A stretch of 64,000 nucleotides of DNA from Gaetbulibacter_A sp043876815 (GCF_043876815.1 NZ_JBAWKA010000005.1:186001-250000); one strand, 5' to 3'; positions 6,555-17,139 are shown, counted from the first letter of the stretch. Notes: generated from the sequence alone by a model not told the origin. Numbers and translations are program-made.

Positions 6555-7975
6555 AGTTTATTTACAGTAACAAATTCAAACCCTTGCTCTTTTCCATAGC
6601 TAATCATTTTTTTTAGAGATTTCAATTGAGCCTCTGCATTTCCAAAATCAAAATCATGCATAAGCACTATAGCACCATTAAATAAATACCATTTGAACCG
6701 CTCAAATATTTCCTCCACACTATTTTTGGTATTATCCCAATCCAAAGTAGTGATCGACCAGAGCACTGTAATAACACCTTTATTTTTAAGAAAATCTATT
6801 TGATCTTCGGTAATACCTCCGAAAGGGGGTCTATAATAGGGCGTGTCAATACCCAAAACATGTAATGCATTAAAAGTGTTTGAAACCTCTGTATCCCATA
6901 ATGTTTCATTACTAAACTCGGTTCCGTTAGCATGATCCCAACCATGATTAGCAATTAAATGGCCTTGATTTCGTGCTTTTTCTACCAGAATTGGATTTTC
7001 AATAATATTCGGTCCTTGCCAGAAAAAAGTAGCTTTAATATCTTGATTATGGAGTATGTCTAAAATTCTGTTCGTCAAAGGTGTTGGGCCATCATCGAAG
7101 GTGAGGGCTACCAATTTTTTCTCGGCGTTTCCCCGCACTAAACAGTATCCTGAACCGGAATTTTCTAATTCTAAAAAACGTTTAGGGATTAATGGGAGGC
7201 TGTCAACCAGATTTATACCATTTTGTACTTGCCCCCTTTTTTTTATGTGTCCGGGAGGTTTATTCGTATGGTTCACAAAGCCTTTTATATAATTAGTCCA
7301 TAGTTCATAACCAGCTTCAGAGGGGTGTACACCATCAATAGCGTATTCTTCTATCATTAAATCATTTTGGTCAGCAAAAATGGAATAAAGGTCTATTAGG
7401 GTACAAAATCCCGGGAGCGATGCTTTTAAAATAGCATTCGTCTCTTTGATTTTATTCACCAAATATTGATTTATGGTAGGTAAAATGGTTTGAACGTAAA
7501 TTTGTGTTTCGGGAGATTTTGCATGAACTGTATTTACTATTTCAAAAATGTTATCTGATATGTTTTTTGGAGATAAATCCGCGCGAAACATATCATTTAT
7601 GCCAATCAACAAAAACAACTTCTCAGGTTTATAATAATAGATTTCTGCTAATCTATTTATAACACCCTCGGTAACGTCGCCCGCTATTCCTCTATTTCTA
7701 ACTTTTGAATTATTAAATCTTTTACTCCAATCATTTCCTTTTTCCGTAATGCTATTTCCTAAGAAAACGATGTCACCAAAATTGAGCGGATTTGCCTTGA
7801 ATTCACTAATCTTTTCATTATAATGCAACCTATCCCATTCCAGATGATGCTGAATAACGATGTCAGGTGATGGATAGAGGTAGTCTAAATTTTCAATGTC
7901 TTCATTAACCCTGTTCTGGCCAGAGCAAGAGTTGAAAGAAAGAACTCCAAAGAATAAAAAAATCAATTTATACAT
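6551..7975 (-). CDS. Two-domain carbohydrate esterase: SGNH hydrolase fused to a NodB deacetylase
   Basis: A 474-residue lipoprotein (lipobox ending SFNSC near residue 17). Residues ~60-230 are an SGNH/GDSL hydrolase: FLGNSITEKG with the catalytic Ser (~74), NRGIAGDVTEG, LLIGINDM and DGVHPSEAG with Asp and His (~216). Residues ~285-474 are a CE4/NodB polysaccharide deacetylase: LTFDDGPT (~293), the metal-binding HGWDH, YYRPPFGG and LMHD. All catalytic residues are present in both halves, so it probably removes O-acetyl groups from a plant or algal glycan by two mechanisms. It is the last gene of the sus operon and overlaps the GH2 gene by 13 bp. The substrate is inferred from context only. 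Confidence 0.85.
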   Translation of the reverse strand: MYKLIFLFFGVLSFNSCSGQNRVNEDIENLDYLYPSPDIVIQHHLEWDRLHYNEKISEFKANPLNFGDIVFLGNSITEKGNDWSKRFNNSKVRNRGIAGDVTEGVINRLAEIYYYKPEKLFLLIGINDMFRADLSPKNISDNIFEIVNTVHAKSPETQIYVQTILPTINQYLVNKIKETNAILKASLPGFCTLIDLYSIFADQNDLMIEEYAIDGVHPSEAGYELWTNYIKGFVNHTNKPPGHIKKRGQVQNGINLVDSLPLIPKRFLELENSGSGYCLVRGNAEKKLVALTFDDGPTPLTNRILDILHNQDIKATFFWQGPNIIENPILVEKARNQGHLIANHGWDHANGTEFSNETLWDTEVSNTFNALHVLGIDTPYYRPPFGGITEDQIDFLKNKGVITVLWSITTLDWDNTKNSVEEIFERFKWYLFNGAIVLMHDFDFGNAEAQLKSLKKMISYGKEQGFEFVTVNKL

Positions 7976-10332
7976 TTCTCGATGACATTTTCATTTTCCA
8001 AATTTAATGTAGCTGAAGTTAATCCATTGCTAGTAGCAAAAACACGTATTGGTTTATCAAAATTATTAGTTCTAACAATGATAGTAGCTATTCCTGCTTC
8101 AGCTAAAACAGAAGTGTTTCCTATTAATTGCGCATTTTCTCCTTCCATTGAAAAATGAATTTCGGCTTTGGATGAAGGAACCAAAGTGCCATCCTGATCA
8201 GTAATTTTTGCGTAAACAAAAACCATATCTGGAAAATCAGGGTTTATGTTCTTTGAAGACTGGTCATAACTCAAAAGGATCTTCGTTGCAGTTTGGGGTG
8301 TTTTAATCAAGTCTTCCGCTACTTTTTCGTTATTTATATACGCTACGGCTCGCAAGGTCCCCGGGAGAAAATTATTTAAATGAAAAACATATGGTGGATG
8401 CTTTAAGGCATCATTATAAATGGTTTTTTCAGGACGTTTTCGAGCAATCAATGAATCATTCAAAAACAAGGCAACTTCTTCACAATTACTATAAACGCGG
8501 AGGTCTAATGGTGAGTTTTCGGTCCAGTAACTGGCAATCTTAACCATAGGTCCTGAGGATAGTTTAGGATCTAATTTCATATCTGCATCGCGCTGGCTTT
8601 GATATAAGTAGTAGGAAAATTTAGGAATTCTAAATATATCACTGATGCCTGAGCTTTCAATATCATCACTATACCCGCGATTATAATCGAACATCAACCA
8701 GTTCGCATCACCTATAATATTTTGCCCTTTTCGATTTGAATTTGCTGCTTCCTGAAAATTAAATGCCTGTTGTAACAAACGTTCCTCTCCATGTGCCCGC
8801 AATTGCCGGGAAGATCGTTCTTCTTTTTTTAAATTTGAAAATTGCGTTTGATTGAATCCTGCATTCTGGGCATAATATTCCCAATCACCATATTCAGCAA
8901 CAAATATTTTTTTACCCTCATTTCGGTAGTTATTCCAGTAATCGGGTGATTTAGCATGTTGCCTTGCAGGTATAAACAGATCATAATTCGGGTCATCAAT
9001 CCAGCATGCACTATAAAAATTCCCGAACTTAAGTTCTTCCTTTAAGGCCGCTGCCGCTTTACTCATGAAAGCTTTACTCATGCCGGTTTCATTTAATGAG
9101 GCCTCCCAAAAAATCACAGATGGATGGTTTCTGTCTCTCCTTGCCATATCGCGAATATCCTTAATAGCATTTCCTTGGAATTTTTCATCACCAAAGAATT
9201 GCCATCCTGTAAGGCTGTTCATAACCAATAAGCCAAGTTCATCACAGGCCTTCATAAATGCTTCAGCATGTGGATAATGCGACATGCGAACAAAATCAAA
9301 TCCTGCGTTTTTAATTTTAACAGCATCCCTGTATTGGGCTTCATCTGAAATCGCATAGCCCAAATAAGGATATTCCTGATGTTGGTTTGTGCCTCGAATA
9401 AATAATTTTTTATTATTCAAATAATAGCCGTCTGCACGTATTTCTGATTTCCGAATGCCTATAGCCTCAGAATAGGAATCAACAACTTGATTATCTGAAA
9501 TGATTTGAACATCCAATTGGTACAGATTAGGTTCGGAAATAGACCATAGCTTCGGGTTTTTAACTTGAATTTTTTGAGTTATTTCTTTATCCGAATTTGA
9601 ACCTATGGTAAAGGGTTTGGAATTAAATACAATTTTTTTGCCTTCACTGTCCGTTAAAATATATTTTAAAGCGGCAGATTTATTTCTGGAATAATCATTT
9701 TGAATATGTGTTTGGATTATACCCGAAGCACTATTGTTAGAAATAGTTTCAAAATTAACATATAACCCGCCACTCCCTACTTTATTAGCTTCAAGGGGAT
9801 TTGTGATGTGTAATTTATCCGTAGTAATAAGGTAGGCATTTCTATATATGCCCCCATAATAATTGAAATCCAGTTCTTTTAATGGTTTTCCCGGCGGGAA
9901 ATCCGGGTTATCTTCATTATTTCCTTTAACCCTAATCAGGTTTTGACCTTCGTTTTTAAGAAAAGGAGTGATGTCAACATTAAAGGGCAAATAACCTCCA
10001 TGATGGATAGCGACTTTTTGGTTGTTTATCCAAATTTCAGCAACCGCCATAATACCTTCGAAATACAAGAAGATTTTTTGATTTTTTGAAATTGATGTAT
10101 CAAATGTTTTTTGATACCAAAATGTACCTTGGAACTGATCATTAACCACCAGAGGTTCAATTTTAGCGGTATGCGGAAGCGTTACCTTCTCCCAATCAAT
10201 TGGCAAACTTTCAGAAATTTTAAACTCCCAATCGGCACCAAAATTCATTTTGGTTCGGTTTTGAGCTGGAATATAAAGAATTGAAAAGCAAATTATCCAA
10301 ACCGGTAAGTAACTAAGAAATGATTTCATCAA
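7963..10332 (-). CDS. GH2 family glycoside hydrolase, probable beta-galactosidase
   Basis: The 789-residue secreted enzyme has an N-terminal signal segment, a GH2 sugar-binding jelly roll (FWYQKTFD, YFEGIMAVAEIWINNQKV, GGYLPFNVDIT), an immunoglobulin-like domain, then the TIM barrel with FIRGTNQHQEYPYLG, DFVRMSHYPHAEAFMKACDELGLLV, the acid/base Glu in WEASLNETGM (~414) and the nucleophile Glu in VAEYGDW (~479). The C-terminus contains DUF4982-like and Big-like beta domains. Next to a GH53 endo-galactanase it most likely releases galactose from galacto-oligosaccharides, although GH2 also includes mannosidases and glucuronidases. Six bp downstream of the GH53 gene in the same operon. Confidence 0.85.
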   Translation of the reverse strand: MMKSFLSYLPVWIICFSILYIPAQNRTKMNFGADWEFKISESLPIDWEKVTLPHTAKIEPLVVNDQFQGTFWYQKTFDTSISKNQKIFLYFEGIMAVAEIWINNQKVAIHHGGYLPFNVDITPFLKNEGQNLIRVKGNNEDNPDFPPGKPLKELDFNYYGGIYRNAYLITTDKLHITNPLEANKVGSGGLYVNFETISNNSASGIIQTHIQNDYSRNKSAALKYILTDSEGKKIVFNSKPFTIGSNSDKEITQKIQVKNPKLWSISEPNLYQLDVQIISDNQVVDSYSEAIGIRKSEIRADGYYLNNKKLFIRGTNQHQEYPYLGYAISDEAQYRDAVKIKNAGFDFVRMSHYPHAEAFMKACDELGLLVMNSLTGWQFFGDEKFQGNAIKDIRDMARRDRNHPSVIFWEASLNETGMSKAFMSKAAAALKEELKFGNFYSACWIDDPNYDLFIPARQHAKSPDYWNNYRNEGKKIFVAEYGDWEYYAQNAGFNQTQFSNLKKEERSSRQLRAHGEERLLQQAFNFQEAANSNRKGQNIIGDANWLMFDYNRGYSDDIESSGISDIFRIPKFSYYLYQSQRDADMKLDPKLSSGPMVKIASYWTENSPLDLRVYSNCEEVALFLNDSLIARKRPEKTIYNDALKHPPYVFHLNNFLPGTLRAVAYINNEKVAEDLIKTPQTATKILLSYDQSSKNINPDFPDMVFVYAKITDQDGTLVPSSKAEIHFSMEGENAQLIGNTSVLAEAGIATIIVRTNNFDKPIRVFATSNGLTSATLNLENENVIEKCIN

Positions 10333-10338
10333 AAACGA

Positions 10339-11403
10339 TTAATTTTTAAAAGCATCTAAGGCTGGTGAAGGTTTTCCGTTATCTTGCCAGGCATTTAGTT
10401 GGTAACCACTCCAACTTTTGGCTCCCTCAGGCTCCCAGTACACCACGCCTAAGCCTTTATTGTCAGGTACACTTTTAACCGCTTTTATAACAGCCTTTAG
10501 CATATCGAATGTGGTTTGTTCCTGTCTATAATCTTCCCCGACTTCAACGACCATAACCTCTTTACCATATCGGGATACCATATCTTTCAGGTTATACTCT
10601 AGATCAGCAATATTCTGCGTATAATGTGTTTGTAACCAATAGGGATAGTAGGATAAGCCTATCACGTCGTATTTCACATAATTAGCAGTTGCCAAATCAA
10701 AAAACCATCTAAACCTTGGGTTATTATTACCCTGGTCTATGTGTACAATAACTTTGATATTATTATCTATGGCTTTGGTAGCGTCATAGCCTTTATTAAG
10801 TAATTGGGCTAACTGACCAAAATTATCAGTACTTCCGTCGGGCCAGAGCATACCTCCGGGGATTTCATTTCCAACTTGAACCCATTCAGGAGTTACACCA
10901 GCATTTTTTAAGGCAGACAACACGTCAAAAGTGTGATCGTAAACATCTTGCTTTAATTCCTCAAAGGAATGATCTACCCAGGCTGCAGGTTTATATTGTT
11001 TACCGGGGTCAGCCCAGGAATCGCTGTAATGAAAATCTATCATGATCCGCATGCCAAGATTTTGTGCTCGTACAGCCATAGCTACAGTTTCTTCCTTACT
11101 GCAGTGCCCCGTTAATTTATCATCAGAGGGATTTACAAATACTCTAAGGCGAATTGTATTGATGCCTCGATCCTTTAAAAGTTGTAAACAATCTTTTGGC
11201 GTACCGTCGGTATCGTAAAAAATATATCCTGTAGCTTCCATCTGAGAAAGCCATCCCACATCAGCCCCTTTCGCAAAGTTGTTATTTACTGGTTGAGATT
11301 CTTCAGGTAATCTTTGGCTTTCCTCTTGAGCACTACATGAAATCGAAAGAACTAGAACTAAAATATATCTTATAAAAAGTTGTAAACTCATTTGATTAAT
11401 CAT
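10339..11403 (-). CDS. GH53 endo-beta-1,4-galactanase
   Basis: GH53 enzymes cut beta-1,4-galactan, the side chain of pectic rhamnogalacturonan I. The 354-residue lipoprotein (SISCSAQ lipobox) shows GADVGWLSQMEATG near the start, NTIRLRVFVNP, DFHYSDSWADPGKQ, the acid/base Glu in WVQVGNEIPGGMLWP (~179), VIGLSYYPYW and the nucleophile Glu in VVEVGEDY (~287), ending with VVYWEPEG. GH53 is almost single-substrate, so this gene fixes the target of the whole locus. It is the fourth gene of the susC-led operon and is probably displayed on the cell surface. Confidence 0.92.
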   Translation of the reverse strand: MINQMSLQLFIRYILVLVLSISCSAQEESQRLPEESQPVNNNFAKGADVGWLSQMEATGYIFYDTDGTPKDCLQLLKDRGINTIRLRVFVNPSDDKLTGHCSKEETVAMAVRAQNLGMRIMIDFHYSDSWADPGKQYKPAAWVDHSFEELKQDVYDHTFDVLSALKNAGVTPEWVQVGNEIPGGMLWPDGSTDNFGQLAQLLNKGYDATKAIDNNIKVIVHIDQGNNNPRFRWFFDLATANYVKYDVIGLSYYPYWLQTHYTQNIADLEYNLKDMVSRYGKEVMVVEVGEDYRQEQTTFDMLKAVIKAVKSVPDNKGLGVVYWEPEGAKSWSGYQLNAWQDNGKPSPALDAFKN

Positions 11404-11423
11404 TTATGGTTTGTAATTCTGAC

Positions 11424-12590
11424 TTATAAAGAAAGTACATATGTTCCAGATTTAAAGTTAACTGTGATGGTGTAAGTTCCAGGCGCCGGTGCAGTGATAT
11501 CGGAACCACCCCAGGCTGGAACCGTATTAGAACCTGATTCTATAAAGTTACCACCCATCAAGGGTTCAGACCCTGTTTTTGCTTTATAAGCCGGATCACT
11601 CCAAGTTAATGCTGAAATGAAATCGTATTTTCCTTCTGTTAATGCAATGGTTATCGCAAAGGTAAAATCATCAACCTTTGTGAATTTTTGAGATGGCCCA
11701 GTAGACCAACCAAGCGGCGTGGCATCACCAATGATATAGAGCTCATCAGGAACCGCCATAATCGATGGTTCTGGTTCAACAGAATAGGTGCCTTCCACAA
11801 AATCAATTATAATTTTGTAGGTACCAGAATCTGCAGGAGATCGCATCGGGGTACCTCCCCATGCTGGGGTTGTATTGGAGCCGGATGGAATGAATTCTCC
11901 ACCTTCGGCTGGCACTGTGCTGTCAGGAGCTACATAGGCCGGGTCTGACCAACCTGATGAACTGGTTATAAAAGCGAAGTTTTTACCTCCTACAAGGTTC
12001 AATATTAATCCAAATCTATGATCATCAATTTGAACCATTGTTTGTTCGTCCGGTATAGGGTAACTCCAGTTTGTTGCAACAGCATCACCCTGAATATACA
12101 ATGCGCCTGGCATGGCGTATTTGAGGTTTAATGTACTAAAGGGTGTAACTGAAATAACCTTAGTGTCGGAATACACTGGCATAACACCATATTTAAGATT
12201 TGCCTTTAAGCGGACTTTTAATTGCCCTTCTACATCAGGATCGAGTTCAAATTTCAATGCGATATAATTTAGTTCAGCATGTGTGTATGATTTCTCATTG
12301 TCAATAAGTTCTGAAACTACTGGTTCTGAAAAGTCGCCCCCAATAGAATCAATTTGAACAGTAAAATTCGTTGGTGTATCAATGCCGTACCAGGATTTAT
12401 CCCAATGAAATGTAATGGCTGTTTGACTATCTGCATTTTCCTTCTCTAAAGTAACATTGTCTGCACTTGACATGAGTTTAAAAACGCCATCTTCAGGCTT
12501 AGTAACAGTTGCCATTTCTAAGTCGTTACTGCAAGAATGTAGTCCAAGCAGAGAAACTATGATTGCTATTATTTTAAGAAACTTCTTCAT
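11424..12590 (-). CDS. SusE/SusF-like surface glycan-binding lipoprotein
   Basis: A 388-residue outer-membrane lipoprotein (LGLHSCSND lipobox) with an N-terminal SusE-type domain (~residues 25-155) and two tandem SusF/SusE C-terminal carbohydrate-binding domains. The two repeats are plainly homologous: WSDPAYVAPDSTVPAEGGEF with SGSNTTPAWGG, then WSDPAYKAKTGSEPLMGGNF with SGSNTVPAWGG. Such proteins capture polysaccharide at the surface beside SusC/SusD. It lies between susD (30 bp away) and the GH53 gene. Confidence 0.85.
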   Translation of the reverse strand: MKKFLKIIAIIVSLLGLHSCSNDLEMATVTKPEDGVFKLMSSADNVTLEKENADSQTAITFHWDKSWYGIDTPTNFTVQIDSIGGDFSEPVVSELIDNEKSYTHAELNYIALKFELDPDVEGQLKVRLKANLKYGVMPVYSDTKVISVTPFSTLNLKYAMPGALYIQGDAVATNWSYPIPDEQTMVQIDDHRFGLILNLVGGKNFAFITSSSGWSDPAYVAPDSTVPAEGGEFIPSGSNTTPAWGGTPMRSPADSGTYKIIIDFVEGTYSVEPEPSIMAVPDELYIIGDATPLGWSTGPSQKFTKVDDFTFAITIALTEGKYDFISALTWSDPAYKAKTGSEPLMGGNFIESGSNTVPAWGGSDITAPAPGTYTITVNFKSGTYVLSL

Positions 12591-12620
12591 AATTATGTGT
12601 TTAATATTTTCATGCCTCTT

Positions 12621-14180
12621 TTAGAAGCCATCGATTTGCACTAAGTTTGGATTTGCCAGTAAATCGGCTGTTGGGATAGGGAATAGATTATATTTGTCAT
12701 CAACCGATCGCCCTTCTTTAACTCCGCCTTTCCAGGCCCATAGGTAGTTACCTGAAGTCAGTTTGTCGAAGCGAATAAGGTCTGTCCGGCGCTGTGCTTC
12801 CCAATAGAATTCTCGGGCTTTCTCATCTAAAATAAAATCAAGTGTTAGGTCAGATGTAGTAATATTTCCCTCGGAACTACTTGGATCATCCGCATAAGCA
12901 CGGCCTCTAATTTCATTAATAAAATTTAACGCAGTGGAAGTATCTCCGCCGGTTCCACCTCTTAAAACAGCCTCTGCATAGGTGAGGTAAATTTCTGCAA
13001 GACGGAATACAGGAAAATCAATGTCGGCTATATTACCATAATTATTGTTTTGAGTAATTGGGGTACCCTCACGAGTAACATTTCTGTATTTGTAAGCAGA
13101 ATAACCATCTGTGCTGGTCGAAATATTATCGACTTCCAGATTTTGTCCATTAGTATAAAACTGAGCTCTTTTATCTACAGAAGTATCCGAAGTTGGAAAA
13201 AGTGCCGGAATTTGTTGTGTAAACCGGAAAGCATTCCAACTACCGGACATCCCATTTATAGATGCGGGAACTCCAGCAGCACCAAGAGATAAAAAGTTAG
13301 TGCCATACCAAGTAATATTAGTATTATTGAAATTAATCGTCCAAATAAACTCGTTAGTATTTAAATAGTTATCACCAAGCATTAACCATGAATAATTGGT
13401 TTCTAGTTGATAACCTGCATCAATTATTTTTTTACTGTAGGTTATAGCATCCGTATAGTGTTCTTGCCCAGTGTAAACTTTCGCGTTTAAGTACATTCTG
13501 GATAACAAAGCCCAATCGGCAGCTTTATCCGGTCTACCACGTTCATTAGTTCTGGGATCAGCAAGCATGGGTTCAATGGCCTTTAATTCACTTTCGATAA
13601 AAGCAAATAAATCGGCACGTTGGATTTGCTCAGGTGATGAGGTTCCTAAATTATTCTCCGTTGGAAAGGGTGGGTTTCCATAAGCATCCATTAGAATCCA
13701 AAAACAATAGGCTCTTAAATATCTTATTTCTGCTTGATATTGCTTTATTTTATCAATATCACTACCGCTAAAGCCTCGATCTGAAAGTGCTTGATCCGAA
13801 GATTCGTTAATAAAATTGTTGCATAGTGTTATAATGGAAAGGGAGGCATTATAAACGTTGGTAATCGCTGGTGAATCTGCACTCCAGGCTAATTCATGAT
13901 AGATGCCATCACCGCCGTCATTCCAAGTGCTCACCGCCATATCTGTGGAATACTCTTGCATACTCCAGTAAAATCGAAGAAAAGTGTTGTAAACCAGGTT
14001 GGAATACACTGAAGCCAAGCCTTGTTTATAACCATCTACACTGTTAAACTGCTTATCGTTAGTTAAAGTGTTTAGTGGTTCTTTATTTAGGTCGTCTGTA
14101 CATGAGTTAAAATTGACTGCAATAACTAAAAGTATTACTGTAAAAACCCATTTATTAAATATTTTGTTCGAAGTTTTCAT
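12621..14180 (-). CDS. SusD/RagB family nutrient-binding outer-membrane lipoprotein
   Basis: The 519-residue lipoprotein (NFNSCTDD lipobox at ~residue 27) is alpha-helical with TPR-like repeats. Landmarks are LNKEPLNTLT at the mature N-terminus, RYLRAYCFWILMDAYGNPPF, ADWALLSRMYLNAKVY, the FPVFRLAEIYLTYAEAVLR motif and LDEKAREFYWEAQRRTDLIRF, all standard for SusD homologues. It forms the lid of the SusC transporter and binds oligosaccharide. Downstream of susC by 19 bp. Confidence 0.93.
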   Translation of the reverse strand: MKTSNKIFNKWVFTVILLVIAVNFNSCTDDLNKEPLNTLTNDKQFNSVDGYKQGLASVYSNLVYNTFLRFYWSMQEYSTDMAVSTWNDGGDGIYHELAWSADSPAITNVYNASLSIITLCNNFINESSDQALSDRGFSGSDIDKIKQYQAEIRYLRAYCFWILMDAYGNPPFPTENNLGTSSPEQIQRADLFAFIESELKAIEPMLADPRTNERGRPDKAADWALLSRMYLNAKVYTGQEHYTDAITYSKKIIDAGYQLETNYSWLMLGDNYLNTNEFIWTINFNNTNITWYGTNFLSLGAAGVPASINGMSGSWNAFRFTQQIPALFPTSDTSVDKRAQFYTNGQNLEVDNISTSTDGYSAYKYRNVTREGTPITQNNNYGNIADIDFPVFRLAEIYLTYAEAVLRGGTGGDTSTALNFINEIRGRAYADDPSSSEGNITTSDLTLDFILDEKAREFYWEAQRRTDLIRFDKLTSGNYLWAWKGGVKEGRSVDDKYNLFPIPTADLLANPNLVQIDGF

Positions 14181-14199
14181 GTTTTATTAGTTATTTAGG

Positions 14200-17139
14200 T
14201 TAAAAGTTAATGTTTAATCCCAGGGCGTAAACTCGGGGCACAGGATAGGAGTTCTCGTAACCTCCCAATGACTCCGGATCTAATCCATCGTAGTTGGTAA
14301 TTATAAAAACGTTTTGCACAGAAGCATTTATACTTAGTCCAACCTTGGAATTAACTAAGGTTTGACCAAAATTATACCCTAATGTGATATTGTCCATTTT
14401 AAGAAATGAAGCATTTTGCAAATAAAAATCACTAAACCCTTGTGCCGGATCATTATTGCTAAAAAGGGTATCATAGTAAAGTGTATTGAGATTTTGTGAT
14501 ACTTGATAATTCGTAATTGCTATAGTATTATCATAGGGGCGGAAAAACATATAGTGATCCAAATTAGCATGCAGTGAGGTACTTAAACTCCACTTATTCC
14601 AAGCGAAATTAGTGCTAAAGCCCAAGAGGTATCTAGGAGCGGTAGACTTATTGGTAATGTAACGGTCATCAGCATTTAAAATACCATCATTGTTCAAATC
14701 ACGCATCTGACCTTCTATTGGCATACCATCTTCATTATATACCTGGTGATACAGATAAAATGTATTACGTTGGTAACCCACTGTATTTACCAAGGTACTG
14801 CTACTAAATAAGCCAACCCCGCTATCATCTGTGTTACTCAGTTTTGTTATTTTACCTTCATTATAAGTAACATTGAAATTGATGTCCCAACTCATATTTT
14901 CTTTTTGAATTGGAATGGTATTTAGTGAGAATTCTACGCCTTCATTTTCCATATTACCAATATTCAGCAATAAGGAATTTCCGAAATTAACCCCAAGTGG
15001 TATTATCGTATTGTTTAATAAATCTTTCGTCCTTTTTTTGTAAAAATCAATACTTCCATTAATTCTATTATTCAAAAACCCAAAGTCCAATCCAATATTA
15101 GCGGATTCAGTTTGTTCCCATCTAAGATCTGGGTTATAAGTTCCCGGGGAAACCGTTGTATATGGTGTATTACCAAAAGTATATTGATTGTTAAAATTTC
15201 CAACCGAGTAACCAGGTATGTAAACATAATTTCCAATACCGTCCTGCTGACCGGTTATCCCGTAACTTAAACGCAGTTTTAAATTTGAGACAACGTCACT
15301 GTTTTTAAGGAAATTTTCTTGATTTATTTTCCAGGCCAGAGCTACAGAAGGAAATAATCCCCATCTGTTTTTTTCCGGAAACCTAGAGGATCCATCATCA
15401 CGTAAAGAAGCCGTAAGTAAATATTTATCATTCAAAGTATAATTAAGTCTTCCATAGAACGAAATTATGGAATGACTTGGCTTATCGAATGGGAATGTAG
15501 GATCGCTATTCGGTTGCTTTGTCCCATCGGCTCTATAGGTTGGATAAAAATAATTTGTTGTTAAAAAATCATTATAAGAGTACCCAACGGTGATATCAAA
15601 TTTACTTTTGATTGATTCAAGATCCTTACTATAAAATAAATAGGACTCCAGTAATGTGTTTTTAACCTCTGTAGAAGGGTTTGCGTCATAGATATAGCCT
15701 CCTGAAATATTTGAAGGAAAATAATTCGCTGGTGCTGAAGACCTATAGGTTCCGCGAGAGATATCATAACCAGCATTAACGTTTATATGAAGGTCCGGTA
15801 AAAAATGTAATGAATAATCGAGTTGTATGTTTCCAACACTTCGTTTGTTTTCACTTTTATTAGTAACCTGATAAAGCATACTAACAGGGTTAATTAGAGC
15901 TAATGCCGGATTTGAAGCGAATTGGGTATACTGAAAATAGCCTCCATACGTTTGATCGTCAACATAAACTGGTTGGGTTGGATCAAACGCAGTGGATGTC
16001 CATAAGGCGCTCTCATTGGCAATACGTTGATCCTCCAAAGAACCTTTTAAATTTAAATTAACCTTTAGATGGTTGTCAAAAAACTTGGGATTTAAGTTAA
16101 CCAAAGCGGTTAACCTTTTGTAATTTCCTGTTTTTAAAATCCCGTCTTGGTCTAGATAGCCTACCGATGCACGGTACGGCAAAGATTTGATAGATCCAGA
16201 AACACTAATATTATTTTCTGTGGCTAATGCAATTTGATAAACTTCATCTTGCCAATCTGTGTTCGCGTTACCTGGTGGTGTGTTGCTAAAACCAATGTCA
16301 TTTACCAAGTTTCTATACTGATCCGCTGACAGTACCGAGGCTTTATTTATAATTTTTGAAACACGCGTAGTAGAGGAAATATTGACTTTGGTTTCGCCAC
16401 TTAAATTTCCTTTTTTAGTAGTTATTATAATGACCCCGTTTGATGCACGTGATCCGTAAATAGCAGAGGCAGATGCATCCTTAAGTACGGTAAAACTTTC
16501 AATGTCATTAGGATTCAATTGGCTTAATATTCCAGGGCCACCATTCCAACCTTCCAAAGGAACACCGTCTACCACAAATAATGGGTCATTACTCGCATTT
16601 AAAGATGAGCCTCCTCGAATCAATATGTTGCTACCTGCTCCAGGTTTACCACTAAATGGTGTTATTTGAATCCCTGGTAATTTATTGGCGATCAGTCCTT
16701 CGACATTAGTAACTGGAGCTTTTTGAAAATCCTCTGTACTTATTGACGCTACAGAGCCCGTTAAATCCTTCTTTTTCTGTGTTCCATAACCAATAATGAC
16801 CACTTGATCAAGCGCCTCGGTATCCTCTTCTAAAGTTATAGTCAGTGTATTTTGATCACCTATATTAACTTCTTGCGTAACGTATCCGAGATACGACACA
16901 ATTAACGTACTTACATTATCATTAATAGTTAGAGAGAATTGACCGTCAAAATCCGTAACTGTTCCAGTATTGGTTCCTTTGGCTAATACTGAAGCTCCAA
17001 TCAATGGATTATATGAATTGTCGAAGACCTTTCCAGAAATTGTTTTGGTTTGGCCCATGGCCAAAGCACAAAATAAAAATAAAAGGATTGAGAAAAAGGT
17101 TTTTGGCTGCAAAACCTTTAATGGTACATTTTGTTCCAT
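14200..17139 (-). CDS. SusC/RagA family TonB-dependent outer-membrane transporter
   Basis: The 979-residue protein has an export signal, an N-terminal carboxypeptidase-regulatory-like domain (ISGKVFDNSYNPLIGASVLAKG ~residues 33-110), a TonB-box/plug region (VVIGYGTQKKKDLTGSV, then RGGSSLNASNDPLFVVDGVP) and a long beta-barrel ending in YALGLNINF. It would import galacto-oligosaccharides with the adjacent SusD. It is the first gene of the six-gene operon running to 6551. A -7 box and a tandem operator lie just upstream. Confidence 0.95.
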   Translation of the reverse strand: MEQNVPLKVLQPKTFFSILLFLFCALAMGQTKTISGKVFDNSYNPLIGASVLAKGTNTGTVTDFDGQFSLTINDNVSTLIVSYLGYVTQEVNIGDQNTLTITLEEDTEALDQVVIIGYGTQKKKDLTGSVASISTEDFQKAPVTNVEGLIANKLPGIQITPFSGKPGAGSNILIRGGSSLNASNDPLFVVDGVPLEGWNGGPGILSQLNPNDIESFTVLKDASASAIYGSRASNGVIIITTKKGNLSGETKVNISSTTRVSKIINKASVLSADQYRNLVNDIGFSNTPPGNANTDWQDEVYQIALATENNISVSGSIKSLPYRASVGYLDQDGILKTGNYKRLTALVNLNPKFFDNHLKVNLNLKGSLEDQRIANESALWTSTAFDPTQPVYVDDQTYGGYFQYTQFASNPALALINPVSMLYQVTNKSENKRSVGNIQLDYSLHFLPDLHINVNAGYDISRGTYRSSAPANYFPSNISGGYIYDANPSTEVKNTLLESYLFYSKDLESIKSKFDITVGYSYNDFLTTNYFYPTYRADGTKQPNSDPTFPFDKPSHSIISFYGRLNYTLNDKYLLTASLRDDGSSRFPEKNRWGLFPSVALAWKINQENFLKNSDVVSNLKLRLSYGITGQQDGIGNYVYIPGYSVGNFNNQYTFGNTPYTTVSPGTYNPDLRWEQTESANIGLDFGFLNNRINGSIDFYKKRTKDLLNNTIIPLGVNFGNSLLLNIGNMENEGVEFSLNTIPIQKENMSWDINFNVTYNEGKITKLSNTDDSGVGLFSSSTLVNTVGYQRNTFYLYHQVYNEDGMPIEGQMRDLNNDGILNADDRYITNKSTAPRYLLGFSTNFAWNKWSLSTSLHANLDHYMFFRPYDNTIAITNYQVSQNLNTLYYDTLFSNNDPAQGFSDFYLQNASFLKMDNITLGYNFGQTLVNSKVGLSINASVQNVFIITNYDGLDPESLGGYENSYPVPRVYALGLNINF

